Shown here piece by piece: positions 1 to 8,803 of a stretch of DNA of 64,000 bases (the stretch's first letter is position 1; every line of letters starts with the position of its first letter). Made by a program: the position numbers and the translations under genes. The notes below the pieces were generated by a model that saw nothing but the letters and a program-made list of their open reading frames with translations, was not told the origin of the DNA and did not search any database. Origin of the DNA: Mesorhizobium sp. ZC-5 (GTDB lineage Bacteria; Pseudomonadota; Alphaproteobacteria; Rhizobiales; Rhizobiaceae); NCBI RefSeq assembly GCF_025753855.1, contig NZ_JAOWPT010000010.1:124001-188000 (forward strand). The letters are read 5' to 3'.

Positions 1-30
1 GTGCGAGATGACTGACGAGGCTGATCGGCG

Positions 31-1923
31 GTGAAAACCTCGATCGCCACCGTCTCGATCAGCGGCGATCTACGCGAGAAGCTTGGCGCAATAGCGGCTG
101 CCGGCTTCGACGGGGTGGAAATCTTCGAGAACGACTTTCTCGCCTTCGATGGTACGCCGGCAGAGGTCGGCCGCATGGTGCGCGACCATGGTCTCGAGAT
201 AACGCTGTTCCAACCATTCCGTGATTTCGAAGGGCTACCTGAACCGCAGAGGTCGCGCGCCTTCGAACGTGCCGAGCGCAAGTTTGATGTGATGCAGGAG
301 CTCGGCACCGATCTCATGCTGATCTGCTCCAACGTCTCGCCCTTGGCTTTGGGCGGCATTGATCGCGCCGCCGCCGATCTCCGCCAACTCGGCGAAAATG
401 CTGGCCGGCGCGGTATCCGTGTCGGCTACGAGGCCCTCGCCTGGGGCCGCCATGTGAGCGACCATCGGGATGCCTGGGAGGTCGTTCGCCGCGCCGACCA
501 TCCCAACATCGGTCTGATATTGGATTCCTTCCATACGCTGGCACGCGGGATCGACGTCGAGACGATCCGCACGATACCGGGCGACCGCATCTTCATCGTA
601 CAGCTCGCCGACGCCCCCCGTATTGACATGGACCTGCTCTACTTGAGCCGACATTTCCGCAACATGCCCGGTGAGGGCGATCTGCCGATCACCGACTTCA
701 TGCGGGCGGTGGCCGCGACTGGCTATGATGGACCGCTGTCGCTCGAAATATTCAACGACCAGTTCCGTGGCGGGTCCCCAAGATCCATCGCCGTCGATGG
801 CCGGCGATCGCTGGTCAACCTGATGGATCAGGTGCGTCGCGCCGAACCCGCTCTGGCGATCGAAGTCGCCGAAATGCCGGACCGTAGCGCAGTGTCGGGC
901 GTCGAGTTCGTCGAATTCGCTGCGAACGAACATGAAGCCCAGGAACTGGCAACCCTTCTCTCGGCAATGGGATTTTCGCTTGCCGCGCGCCACAAGCACC
1001 GTGACGTGACCGTCTGGCGGCAAGGTACCCATCGCGGCATCAACATTGTCATCAACACCGGACATGACGGATTCGCCCATTCGTCCTACGTGGTGCACGG
1101 GACCAATGCCTACGCTCTGGGGCTCAAGGTCGTCGATGCAGCCGAAACGGTCGCGCGGGCGCGGGCGCTGGGAGCCGAAACCTTTGCCGAGCCACGCGGA
1201 TCGGGTGAACTCGTCATTCCAGCCATCCGCGGGGTTGGCGGCGGAGTGATCTATTTCATCGACGATGCACTCGCGACAGTGTGGGACGTCGAGTTCGATC
1301 CGGCGACACCAGCCGGCCTGAGCGATGCGGGCCTGAGCGTGATCGACCATATCGCGCAGACGATGAATTACGAAGAGATGCTGACCTGGCTTCTCTTCTA
1401 CACCTCCATCTTCAAGACGCGGAAATCGCGGATGTTCGACGTCGTCGACCCGGAAGGACTGGTCCGTAGCCAGGTCGTGGAAGGGGAACATGGTGGCCTG
1501 AGGATCACGCTCAACGGCGCCGAAAGCCGCAAGACGCTGGCCGGACATTTCATCGCCGAAAGCTTCGGTTCCAGCATTCAGCATATCGCCTTCGCCTGCG
1601 CCGATATCTTCGCCACCGCGGCTAAACTCAAACATCTTGGCTTCCAGGCGCTGGAGATCTCGCCGAACTACTATGACGATGTCGAGGCGCGTCTCGGCCT
1701 CGATCCGCAGCTGACGGACCGGTTGCGCGCCGAAAGCATTCTTTACGACCGCGACGAGGCCGGCGAGTATTTCCAGCTCTACAGTCAAACCTACGGCGAG
1801 GGTTTCTTCTTCGAGATCGTCGAACGCCGCAACGGCTACAAGGGTTATGGCGCCGCCAACGCAGCGTTCCGCATCGCTGCCCAGAGGCGGTCGATCAGGC
1901 CAAAGGGCATGCCTCGATCATGA
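31..1923 (+). CDS. quiC: 3-dehydroshikimate dehydratase, two-domain QuiC type
   Basis: Converts 3-dehydroshikimate to protocatechuate in the cytoplasm, feeding quinate/shikimate into the beta-ketoadipate pathway. Residues 1 to about 270 form a sugar-phosphate-isomerase-like TIM barrel. Its metal ligands appear as E134 (VGYE), D165 (LILDSFH), Q191 (QLADAP) and E239 (SLEIF), the same arrangement as I recall for QuiC1. Residues 290-610 form an HPPD-like vicinal-oxygen-chelate domain with a candidate metal triad H440, H518 and E595. The length of 630 aa fits the fused QuiC family. The start is GTG, with a GAGG about 11 bases upstream. Only 30 bases of upstream DNA are visible, so its operon cannot be judged. 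The only other ring-pathway gene here is the PcaC-like protein at 40847. AsbF-type enzymes lack the second domain. Confidence 0.88.
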   Translation: MKTSIATVSISGDLREKLGAIAAAGFDGVEIFENDFLAFDGTPAEVGRMVRDHGLEITLFQPFRDFEGLPEPQRSRAFERAERKFDVMQELGTDLMLICSNVSPLALGGIDRAAADLRQLGENAGRRGIRVGYEALAWGRHVSDHRDAWEVVRRADHPNIGLILDSFHTLARGIDVETIRTIPGDRIFIVQLADAPRIDMDLLYLSRHFRNMPGEGDLPITDFMRAVAATGYDGPLSLEIFNDQFRGGSPRSIAVDGRRSLVNLMDQVRRAEPALAIEVAEMPDRSAVSGVEFVEFAANEHEAQELATLLSAMGFSLAARHKHRDVTVWRQGTHRGINIVINTGHDGFAHSSYVVHGTNAYALGLKVVDAAETVARARALGAETFAEPRGSGELVIPAIRGVGGGVIYFIDDALATVWDVEFDPATPAGLSDAGLSVIDHIAQTMNYEEMLTWLLFYTSIFKTRKSRMFDVVDPEGLVRSQVVEGEHGGLRITLNGAESRKTLAGHFIAESFGSSIQHIAFACADIFATAAKLKHLGFQALEISPNYYDDVEARLGLDPQLTDRLRAESILYDRDEAGEYFQLYSQTYGEGFFFEIVERRNGYKGYGAANAAFRIAAQRRSIRPKGMPRS

Positions 1924-2173
1924 AATGATCGGCTGCGTAAAAGGCGGCAACGGGACGGCCATTGCGCAAAACATGACCGGTGGCGTGCCTTCCATAGTCC
2001 TATCAACGTGAAGCCGACCACTCGCAGGCCGTGTACGCCGAGTAGGACTTGCCATCCAGTTCAATGCCAGAGCCAACATTTGGCAAAAGACTAGTCCGAA
2101 TGAATTCGTATGGAAGATTCTAAAATAAAATGCTGTATTCAGGTGGTTGCTCATCTCTTGAGGGCTAGAGATC

Positions 2174-2701
2174 ATGTCCGAGGCCATGCATCCGATGGCG
2201 TCTCACCATTTGCCTGGATTTATCACGCCTCCGGGAGAGACCGATGTCCTGTTCGCGGTGGCCATCATCTTTTTCCTCATATTGGCCATTGCGGTCGGAA
2301 GCTTGTATTTCCGGCTCCATTCGCTGCCTGAACGTATTGCGCATGACGCCAGCCATATACAATTCCAACTGGTCGCGGTTCTTTCGCTTATCGCGCTCGT
2401 TACCCACAACAACGTGTTCTGGATTGCAGCGCTGCTGCTCGCGCTGGTCCCGATTCCCGACTTCTGGACGCCTTTAGCCAACATGGCCGAATCCCTGGCG
2501 GTTTTGGCCGGCCGCAGATTGCGAACAGTCTCTCCGGATGTGCCCGAGGAGGCGATAGAACCCACGAACGACGCTGCACCGCCGGCCGACACGGCCGCGC
2601 GTCAATCGCCGCCAGTGGAAGCCCCAGTAGACGCCCCACCACAGGCCAGCACCGATTCATCCCCGACAATGTCGCGCGATATTGAAAGGCGTGAGCCATG
2701 A
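2174..2701 (+). CDS. Small inner-membrane protein paired with HlyD adaptor
   Basis: I do not recognise a named family with certainty. The 175-aa protein has two hydrophobic stretches, at about residues 25-47 and 66-96. A Pro/Ala/Thr-rich hydrophilic tail follows from about 115 and looks disordered and cytoplasmic or periplasmic. The start ATG has GAGGG about nine bases upstream. The stop overlaps the start of the HlyD-type gene (ATGA), so the two are translationally coupled and probably act together at the inner membrane. Small two-TM proteins next to HlyD-type adaptors are common in proteobacteria, and their role is poorly known. No transport ATPase or outer-membrane channel lies nearby. Confidence 0.7.
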   Translation: MSEAMHPMASHHLPGFITPPGETDVLFAVAIIFFLILAIAVGSLYFRLHSLPERIAHDASHIQFQLVAVLSLIALVTHNNVFWIAALLLALVPIPDFWTPLANMAESLAVLAGRRLRTVSPDVPEEAIEPTNDAAPPADTAARQSPPVEAPVDAPPQASTDSSPTMSRDIERREP

Positions 2702-3930
2702 TCGAGGTGCTGCTGTGCTCGGTTGTCACCATTCTTCCTGATTTCCTCTTTCGACGCTTTGTGCAAGGAAAACAGATCGGACGAGAGATCACACTGTATT
2801 CAGTCTGGTTTGAACTCCGCTATGGAATAACGACATGCCTTCTACTTACCATAGCGCTTTTGACACTTATCCTTTATTTTCACCCATCTACGAAAAGTGC
2901 GATATCATTTTACCGAACGGTCCCTATCCTTCCTGAAGGGTCTGGAAGGGTCGAGGACATCTATGTCGGCTTCAGGGACAAGGTAAAAGCCGGTCAGCGC
3001 CTGTTCAAGCTCGACAGTTCGGAGCAGGAAGCTGCTCTGGAGACCGCCAGACTGCGCGTGTCGGAAATAAGTGCCTTGCTGGAAGCTGCAAAAACCGATC
3101 TGGCAGCCGCCGACGCGCGCATCCAGGAGGCACAAAGCGCGTACCAGCAAGCGGTGGACGAACTTGACACGAAAATCGAACTCCAGAGACGGAATGCCAG
3201 CGTGGTTGCCGTGCGGGACATCGAGAAGCTGCAGAATATTGTCGAGGGGCGCAGAGCCGCGGTGTCTGCCGTTCTGGCGAGCAAGCAGTCGGTCGAGGCC
3301 CAGATTTCGTCCGTGCTGCCCGCTCAACAGGCAACAGCCGAAGCCACATTGGCCGAGGCTCAGGTCGAGTTGGACAAAACTGTTGTCTACGCCGGAGTCG
3401 ACGGAACACTCGAGCAGTTTACCCTGCGCAAGGGCGACATCGTCAACCCGTTCATGCGCCCCGCTGGCGTCCTGATTCCCGTGGAAGCTGGCCGGCAGGC
3501 AGTAGTGGCTGGCTTCGGCCAGATCGAAGCACAAGTGATAAAGGTTGGCATGACCGCCGAAGCCAGCTGCATTTCAAAACCCATGACCATCATACCGATG
3601 GTGGTAACGCAAGTGCAGGAGCTTATCGCGGCCGGTCAGGTCCGGGGATCAGATCAGCTGATCGATCCACAGCAAGTGACAACGCCCGGTACGATCACCG
3701 TATTTCTGGAGCCGCTTTTCAAAGGTGGTATCGACGGTGTGCCGCCGGGCAGCAGTTGTATCGTCAACGCCTACACCAACAATCACGACCTCCTTGCCGA
3801 CGAAGGATTGAGCACCTCGAAATGGGTGTTTCTTCACGTCATAGATACGGTCGGAGTGGTGCACGCGCTGATATTGAGAATCCAAGCCTTGCTTTTCCCG
3901 GTACAGACGCTGGTTCTCTCCGGTCATTGA
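2698..3930 (+). CDS. HlyD-family membrane-fusion (periplasmic adaptor) protein
   Basis: A periplasmic adaptor of the HlyD/EmrA type, expected to link an inner-membrane pump to the envelope. One membrane segment lies at about residues 42-62. A short barrel/lipoyl-like segment follows (GRVEDIYVGFRDKVKAGQ, about 84-101). Next come long Ala/Glu/Gln-rich helices forming a coiled-coil hairpin (about 108-220), and then the second lipoyl half and beta-barrel (TVVYAGVDGTLEQF onward). The C-terminus is hydrophobic (HALILRIQALLFPVQTLVL), which is unusual and may be a second membrane contact. The gene is coupled by ATGA overlap to the small membrane gene. No ABC, MFS or RND partner is visible in the neighbourhood, so the pump is unknown. 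Confidence 0.85.
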   Translation: MIEVLLCSVVTILPDFLFRRFVQGKQIGREITLYSVWFELRYGITTCLLLTIALLTLILYFHPSTKSAISFYRTVPILPEGSGRVEDIYVGFRDKVKAGQRLFKLDSSEQEAALETARLRVSEISALLEAAKTDLAAADARIQEAQSAYQQAVDELDTKIELQRRNASVVAVRDIEKLQNIVEGRRAAVSAVLASKQSVEAQISSVLPAQQATAEATLAEAQVELDKTVVYAGVDGTLEQFTLRKGDIVNPFMRPAGVLIPVEAGRQAVVAGFGQIEAQVIKVGMTAEASCISKPMTIIPMVVTQVQELIAAGQVRGSDQLIDPQQVTTPGTITVFLEPLFKGGIDGVPPGSSCIVNAYTNNHDLLADEGLSTSKWVFLHVIDTVGVVHALILRIQALLFPVQTLVLSGH

Positions 3931-3967
3931 TGCGTTAGGACCTGGATTACAGCTGGGATGGTTGCGG

Positions 3968-4399
3968 CTAGTCCGGTTGCTGGAAAAGCCGCTTCACTTC
4001 GCGAAACTCGAACCGCCATCCGTCAGGGGTCCGCACGTAGCGGTCATGCCATTCGCCCATGCTGAAGGCGCCGCCGAGAGGAAGCGGAAATTTCGGATCG
4101 GGGACACCGGCATCGTGCCGGAACACGATGTAGTATGAGACCGCCGATGCGTGGTTCTCGTCCTGGACGTCAACGACCGTGTTGGCAGTGAAATGGCGGC
4201 TGATCGCCGTCGCCGGGCGCGATGACGACGACAGCATCTGCTGGTGCCCGGTGTAGGGCTTGCCGCCACGGATCCAGGTGCCGTCCGGAACGAAAAGACC
4301 TACCGCTTCCGCAACCTGTCCGCGGTCGGACAAATGGGCATGCCGGTAGAGCAGGTTCCTGCAGTCATGTTCGATCTGTCTGCGCAGATTCTCGTCCAT
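3968..4399 (-). CDS. SnoaL/NTF2-like cone-fold protein
   Basis: A 143-aa protein of the nuclear-transport-factor-2-like superfamily (SnoaL_4 type). It has an N-terminal helix with LLYRHAHLSDRG, a central VAEAVGLFVPDGTW segment, and a C-terminal beta sheet ending WRFEFREVKRLF. Members include small-ring isomerases, dehydratases and the beta subunits of ring-hydroxylating dioxygenases, so the reaction cannot be named. I chose the ATG at 4399 over an upstream extension because GAGG stands seven bases before it and the protein then begins with the family-typical MDENLRRQIEHDCRNLLYR. The gene follows tctC on the same strand. A strong hairpin at 4486-4522 lies between them, so it may be a separate or attenuated unit. 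Confidence 0.8.
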   Translation of the reverse strand: MDENLRRQIEHDCRNLLYRHAHLSDRGQVAEAVGLFVPDGTWIRGGKPYTGHQQMLSSSSRPATAISRHFTANTVVDVQDENHASAVSYYIVFRHDAGVPDPKFPLPLGGAFSMGEWHDRYVRTPDGWRFEFREVKRLFQQPD

Positions 4400-4485
4400 T
4401 AGGTCCTCGCTAGGTTGGATTGCGACGCAGTTGGAATGGTACCTTCCGCCCCGTCTGCATGACGAGTTGCCTAAGCCGCCCCACT

Positions 4486-4522
4486 CCCGGCAAGCGGCCA
4501 ACCGTGACCGCCGCTTGCCGGG
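4486..4522 (-). terminator. 12-bp perfect hairpin after tctC
   Basis: CCCGGCAAGCGG (4486-4497) and CCGCTTGCCGGG (4511-4522) form a perfect 12-bp stem with a 13-base loop. It lies 17 bases past the tctC stop on the minus strand. No T-run follows, so it is either a U-tract-poor terminator or an mRNA-stabilising stem between tctC and the NTF2-like gene. Confidence 0.5.
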
Positions 4523-4538
4523 AGGTTTATGGCTCCGG

Positions 4539-5522
4539 CTACTGAACGGTGAAAACACCGCGATCAACGAGATCCTTCAGCACGGTGGTTTCCCGCTGGA
4601 TCAGCGCCTCGGCTTCCTCAGGCGTGCTGGTCTTGACCATGTTGCCGAACTTGATGAACTTATCCTTGATATCGGCCCGGTTGAGATATGCCACGACCGC
4701 TTCGTTGAGCTTCTTGACGAGTTCGGGTGGAAAGTCCTGCGGCGCGGACAGCATGTACCAGCCGCTCGAGATCGCATTCGGATAGCCGGCCTCGATCACG
4801 GTCGGTGTATCCGGAAGTTCCGGCACGCGCGTGTCTCCCATCACCACCAGCGGCTTGATGCTGCCATCCTGAATGCCGGCCTGGAAGCCGCTCGCGCCAA
4901 TTCCCGTCGAAATGTCGATGGTGCCCGCCATCAGGTCGGCGATGCGCTCGCCAACACCGTCATAGGGGATGGGCGTCAGTTTCGTGCCGGTAGCTTCCTG
5001 CAGGATCACCGTGGACAGGTGCGAGAGGCCGCCGAGACCGGAGACGCCCGCGTTGACTTCTCCAGGGTGCGCTTTCGCGTAATCGACCAGTTCCTGCAAG
5101 GTGTTCGCCGGAAACTTGCCACTTGCGGTCAGCAAGTATGGAGCATCGGCGATCTGGGTGATGGAGACGAGGTCGCCGTCGGGATCGTAGGGCAGCTTCT
5201 GGCCGAACTTCACGTTGACCAGCGGAGCCGGCGACGTGATCAGCAGTGTATACCCATCGGGTTCGGCCTGGGCGACGATGTTGGCGCCGATGGTCCCATT
5301 TGCGCCGGGCCGAAAGTCGACCACGACCGGTTGTCCGAAGGCTTCCTGGATACCTTCCGCCACTGTGCGCGCGACAGGATCGGCGCCACCACCCGCCGCA
5401 AAGGGAACGACGACCGTGATTGCCCGCTCCGGCCACTCCTGCGCCTGTGCTCCGAAACTCGCCAGTGCACCAATGGCGACCGTCGCCATCGCGGCAAATG
5501 TATTTGCCAATTGCTTCTTCAT
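4539..5522 (-). CDS. tctC: Tripartite tricarboxylate transporter substrate-binding protein (Bug/TctC)
   Basis: A periplasmic solute-binding protein of the Bug family that captures a carboxylate for the TctAB pump encoded upstream. The N-terminus is a Sec signal peptide (MKKQL, hydrophobic core, cleavage after AQA before QEWP). The Bug fingerprints follow: ITVVVPFAAGGGADPVAR, the VVVDFRPGANGTIGA loop, AQAEPDGYTLL, and the late LPDTPTVIEAG. The length of 327 aa is typical. The start ATG (MKKQ) has GGGAGGAATGAA upstream. It is third in the minus-strand run tctB-tctA-tctC, a complete TTT system. The ligand is unknown; family ligands include citrate, aromatic acids, dicarboxylates and terephthalate. 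Confidence 0.95.
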   Translation of the reverse strand: MKKQLANTFAAMATVAIGALASFGAQAQEWPERAITVVVPFAAGGGADPVARTVAEGIQEAFGQPVVVDFRPGANGTIGANIVAQAEPDGYTLLITSPAPLVNVKFGQKLPYDPDGDLVSITQIADAPYLLTASGKFPANTLQELVDYAKAHPGEVNAGVSGLGGLSHLSTVILQEATGTKLTPIPYDGVGERIADLMAGTIDISTGIGASGFQAGIQDGSIKPLVVMGDTRVPELPDTPTVIEAGYPNAISSGWYMLSAPQDFPPELVKKLNEAVVAYLNRADIKDKFIKFGNMVKTSTPEEAEALIQRETTVLKDLVDRGVFTVQ

Positions 5523-5590
5523 TTCATTCCTCCCGGTTTATTATCAGTTCCAAATGGTGTGGCTGGCGATGCGGCGGCGGGCCGCGATCC

Positions 5591-7135
5591 TCACGATTCC
5601 GTTTCCACCGCCGGCATCTTCGGCGCCGCGCGCGACGACCTGAAATAGGCGGCAAAGGCCCAGATCAGCACCGCCAGCGACAGTGCCAGCGTGGTCGCGC
5701 TGATCGGCCGTTCAAGGAACAGCCAGAAGTCGCCGCGCGACAGAAGCAGGGCGCGGCGCAGATGCTCCTCCATCATCGGCCCGAGAATGAAGCCGAGGAT
5801 GAGCGGCGCCGCGGAGAGGCCGAGAATGCGCATGAAATAGCCTATCGCGGCAAAGACGAGCACCTGGACGACGTCGAAGCTGCTGTTTTCCACGAAGAAG
5901 GCGCCGGTGCACACGAAGACCAGAATCACCGGATAGAGATAGTGGTAGGGGATGCTGAGCACCTTCACCCACATTCCGATCAAAGGGATGTTGAGGATGA
6001 CGAGGATGACGTTCCCGATCCAGAAGCTCATCACCAGCCCCCAGAACAGGTCAGGGTGGTCGACCACGAGTTTCGGCCCCGGCGTAACGCCGTGGATGAT
6101 GAGCACGCCAAGCACGATGGCCATGGTCGCGCTGCCCGGGATGCCAAGCGTCATGGTCGGTATGAAGGCAGTCTGGTCGGCGGCGTTATTGGCCGCCTCC
6201 GGGGCGATGATGCCCTCGATCGCCCCCTTGCCGAAGCGACTTGGGTCGCGGGCCACCTTCTTCTCCAGGGCATACGCCATGAACGAGGAGACGAGTGCGC
6301 CGGCGCCGGGCAGCGCTCCGAAAAACGAGCCGATGGCAGTTCCCCGCAGCATCGGCGCCCAGGAGCGGCTCATGTCGTCGCGTGTCGGAACCATCGAGCG
6401 ATAGCTGATGCTCCTGGTGACAAAGCTCTCCTTCTTCACGTCGCGAATGGTGGCGATCACCTCGGGCACGCCGAACAGGCCCATGACGATCGACGCCAGG
6501 CTGATACCGTCGTAGAGCGGCAGATAGTCGAACGTGAAGCGTCCGACACCGCTGTTCACGTCGATTCCGACAAGACCGAGCACGATGCCCAGGATCACCA
6601 TCGCAATGCCCTTGGCCGGAGCGCCGGAGGCCATTGTCGACGCCGCGATAAGTCCCAGCAGCATCAGCGAGAAATATTCCCATGGCCCGAAGCGCAGGGC
6701 GTTCTGGGCGATCGTCGGCGAAAACAGCATCATCAGCAGGATGCCGACGCTGGCGCCGACGAAGGACGCGACCGTCGTCATGAAAAGAGCGACGCCCGCC
6801 CGACCCTGCCGGGCCATCGGGTAACCGTCGAGGCAGGTTACGGCACTCGAGGCCTGACCCGGCACGTTCAGCAGGATCGATGCGGTCGAGCCGCCATAAG
6901 CCGTGCCGTAGTAGATGCCGGCCAGCATGATGAGGGCCGACGTCGGCTCGAGATGGAACGTGAACGGGAACAGCAGCGAGATCGCCACCAGCACGCCGAT
7001 GCCAGGCAGCGCCCCGACCAACTGGCCGAGCAGAACGCCGAGGAAACAGTAGAACAGATTGGCCGGCGTCAGGATCGCGCCAAGTCCGATCGCGATGTGG
7101 TCGGCAAGGTCGTAAAAAATGCTCACAGCGGCCAT
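5591..7135 (-). CDS. tctA: Tripartite tricarboxylate transporter large permease TctA
   Basis: The large membrane subunit of a TTT secondary transporter, with about 12 membrane segments over 514 aa. The family signature is clear in the first 110 residues: GALPGIG, GIYYGTAYGGSTASILLNVPG and DGYPMARQGRAG. A second conserved block is FGALPGAGALVSSFMAYALE, and the late IPTMTLGIPGSATMAIVLG repeat matches the inverted repeat of TctA. The gene overlaps the end of tctB by 13 bases and is followed after 68 bases by tctC, so the three are one transcription unit. Transport is presumably driven by a proton or sodium gradient. The substrate is unknown. Confidence 0.95.
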   Translation of the reverse strand: MAAVSIFYDLADHIAIGLGAILTPANLFYCFLGVLLGQLVGALPGIGVLVAISLLFPFTFHLEPTSALIMLAGIYYGTAYGGSTASILLNVPGQASSAVTCLDGYPMARQGRAGVALFMTTVASFVGASVGILLMMLFSPTIAQNALRFGPWEYFSLMLLGLIAASTMASGAPAKGIAMVILGIVLGLVGIDVNSGVGRFTFDYLPLYDGISLASIVMGLFGVPEVIATIRDVKKESFVTRSISYRSMVPTRDDMSRSWAPMLRGTAIGSFFGALPGAGALVSSFMAYALEKKVARDPSRFGKGAIEGIIAPEAANNAADQTAFIPTMTLGIPGSATMAIVLGVLIIHGVTPGPKLVVDHPDLFWGLVMSFWIGNVILVILNIPLIGMWVKVLSIPYHYLYPVILVFVCTGAFFVENSSFDVVQVLVFAAIGYFMRILGLSAAPLILGFILGPMMEEHLRRALLLSRGDFWLFLERPISATTLALSLAVLIWAFAAYFRSSRAAPKMPAVETES

Positions 7136-7572
7136 CTGAAGGCTTGGAAGGGGACGCCCAGAAGCTTCTGGAACAGCAGCACCGTCGTCAGCGCCATGAT
7201 GGCCACAAGGATCAGCGCGCCTTTCACGCTCACCTCGTCGTCGGCCAACACAGCCCCGACCGTAAGGGCGGTAACCGCAGGCACGACGCCAAACGGCTCA
7301 AGCAGAATGGTGAAAGCCCCAATGGACAGAAGCACGATGACAAGTTGTCGAAGCGCGATTTCCGGCATCTCCCCCGAGCGGAACCAGGCGGGGATGCCGA
7401 TGACACATCCAAGAACGCCGAGGATACCGCCAAGTACGGCCGGAAACATCCCCGGCCCCATCCGGGTGATCGAGCCGATCGGATAGGTGAAGAGGGAATA
7501 GATGGTGATCGCGCAACCGAGCACCAGCAAAGCTGCGCCGGACATCACGTCACGGTAATCTCGCGACTGCAT
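7123..7572 (-). CDS. tctB: Tripartite tricarboxylate transporter small subunit TctB
   Basis: The small membrane subunit of the TTT transporter: 149 aa, four predicted membrane segments, and the usual early motif SGAALLVLGCAITIYSL followed by GPGMFPAVLGGILGVLG. I start at the ATG at 7572 (MQSRDY) because GGGGAGG sits five bases upstream. A longer reading would put that site inside the coding region. It heads the minus-strand tctB-tctA-tctC operon, whose promoter should lie in the 7573-7923 gap. Confidence 0.9.
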   Translation of the reverse strand: MQSRDYRDVMSGAALLVLGCAITIYSLFTYPIGSITRMGPGMFPAVLGGILGVLGCVIGIPAWFRSGEMPEIALRQLVIVLLSIGAFTILLEPFGVVPAVTALTVGAVLADDEVSVKGALILVAIMALTTVLLFQKLLGVPFQAFRWPL

Positions 7573-7923
7573 TCCCCTCCCCTTAGTAACCTGCCACCGC
7601 ATGGCGGCGGCTTTTCCTCACCGGCTGGTCCAACGGCACCCGCATGTCTGCACGTCCGTTACGCGGTCGTCCCTACCGCCTCGGGAACAGCGAAGCACCG
7701 ACCCCGGATGGTCCTGGCGGAACACGGGTGACAACCCGGCATCGCCGCATGGACTGTTGGAACCCAGGTGAGATCGCTACACAATTCCTTCGAAATTCGA
7801 TCATCAAGCCATGGCATCGGTGATCAACTTGAGTATAACATTATTTCTTATGGGATGTATGTCAAGCGTGTGCTAGGCATCATCGGAATGCAGTGTGGCA
7901 GCGGCAGCGTGCCGGGAGGAGAC
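7573..7923. promoter_or_regulatory. Divergent promoter region between tctB and the metallo-hydrolase gene
   Basis: A 351-base gap between divergently read genes. The left two thirds are GC-rich and featureless to my eye. The right third (about 7790-7875) is markedly AT-rich and holds the shared motif at 7835-7844. I see no credible coding sequence: an open frame that runs through it into the metallo-hydrolase has no ribosome site and no family similarity in its first 52 codons. Confidence 0.5.
7835..7844 (+). promoter_or_regulatory. Shared AT-rich motif ATAACATTAT, site 1
   Basis: The sequence is TGAGTATAACATTATTTC, with the ten-base core at these positions. The same core occurs on the opposite strand at 18862 and 21081, always in an intergenic upstream region. 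It could be an operator, or a conserved -10 region (rc contains TATACT). Confidence 0.45.
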
Positions 7924-8784
7924 ATGCCCTATCTCAAGGAACCGGAGCCGCTGCGCCGGAAGAGCGAGGTGGTGGTGCCTGGCATCCGGCGCATCGTCGC
8001 CAACAATCCGAGCGTGATGACCTACCATGGCACGAACACCTATCTGATCGACGACGAGCAAGGGACGACGGTGCTTGACCCGGGACCGCTCGACGAAGCG
8101 CACCTCCACGATGTCCTCGAAGCCGTCTCGGGCCGCGTCACGCGAATCCTGCTTACCCACACGCATTCTGACCATGTTGGCAACGCCGCCGCCCTCAGGC
8201 AGGCGACGGGTGCGCCGATATACTCGCACGTCATCAGTGCTGAACCGCATCGGCCGGACGTGCCGCTTTCGGCCGGTGACACCGTTGCCGGGATGACGGT
8301 GGTACACACTCCAGGCCACGCTGCCGATCATGTCTGCTTTGCTCGCGGCGATGGACTGCTCTTCAGCGGCGACCACGTGATGGGCTGGAGCAGTACCGTG
8401 GTCGGGCCACCGCACGGCAACATGAAGGACTACCTGGAAAGCCTGCGCGCCCTTCGCCAGCGTTCGGATCGCCTTTATCTGCCCGGTCATGGACCTGCCC
8501 TGCCCGATCCGCACCCCTACATCGACGATTTGCTACGGCACAGGATCGACCGTGAAACCGAGATCGTGGCCACCTTGCGCAAACGGCCGATGAGCCCGAC
8601 GGACGTCGCCCGGCACCTCTATGCAAAGCTCGACCCGACGCTCAGTCGCGCCGCGGAGAGAAATGTTCTCTCCCACCTGGACAAATTGGCGGCGGAGGGC
8701 CGCGTCGAACAAATCGGCGAACTTTGGCGAAGCGTCGAAGACGAGTGGGAAAGCGGGTCAAGTATGGAGCGGCGCGGATTTTGA
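7924..8784 (+). CDS. MBL-fold metallo-hydrolase, LACTB2-like
   Basis: A metallo-beta-lactamase-fold hydrolase of the LACTB2/glyoxalase-II-like branch, cytoplasmic, binding two zinc ions. The metal motif is H79-T-H81-S-D83-H84. Further ligands are suggested by HTPGHAADH, the SGDHVMGWSS aspartate and LPGHGP. The last 90 residues form a winged-helix-like tail (LRKRPMSPTDVARHLYAKL), as in LACTB2. The ATG at 7924 has GGGAGGAG at the right distance and starts MPYLKEPEPL; upstream codons are ignored. Twenty bases separate it from the AbrB-type gene, so it probably leads a three-gene operon with the double CoA-transferase. A thioester or lactone substrate would fit the context; that is inference. Confidence 0.88.
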   Translation: MPYLKEPEPLRRKSEVVVPGIRRIVANNPSVMTYHGTNTYLIDDEQGTTVLDPGPLDEAHLHDVLEAVSGRVTRILLTHTHSDHVGNAAALRQATGAPIYSHVISAEPHRPDVPLSAGDTVAGMTVVHTPGHAADHVCFARGDGLLFSGDHVMGWSSTVVGPPHGNMKDYLESLRALRQRSDRLYLPGHGPALPDPHPYIDDLLRHRIDRETEIVATLRKRPMSPTDVARHLYAKLDPTLSRAAERNVLSHLDKLAAEGRVEQIGELWRSVEDEWESGSSMERRGF

Positions 8785-8803
8785 TGGCAATGGGCGGGCA
8801 ATA

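Noticed and set aside
235-1788. 517-codon open frame on the minus strand inside the quiC-like gene
   Set aside because: It shares its span with a clear two-domain enzyme on the plus strand, has no ribosome site and no family features; GC-rich codon use leaves the antisense frame open by chance.
1918-2187. 89-codon minus-strand open frame in the 250-base gap before the small membrane gene
   Set aside because: Runs across the end of quiC and has no start signal or recognisable feature. I see nothing else in the gap besides a possible promoter near 2100.
5420-7486. 688-codon open frame on the plus strand opposite tctA and tctB
   Set aside because: Composition is rich in His, Arg and Asp with no hydrophobic core, typical of the complement of a membrane-protein gene. 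The minus strand carries intact TctAB signatures.
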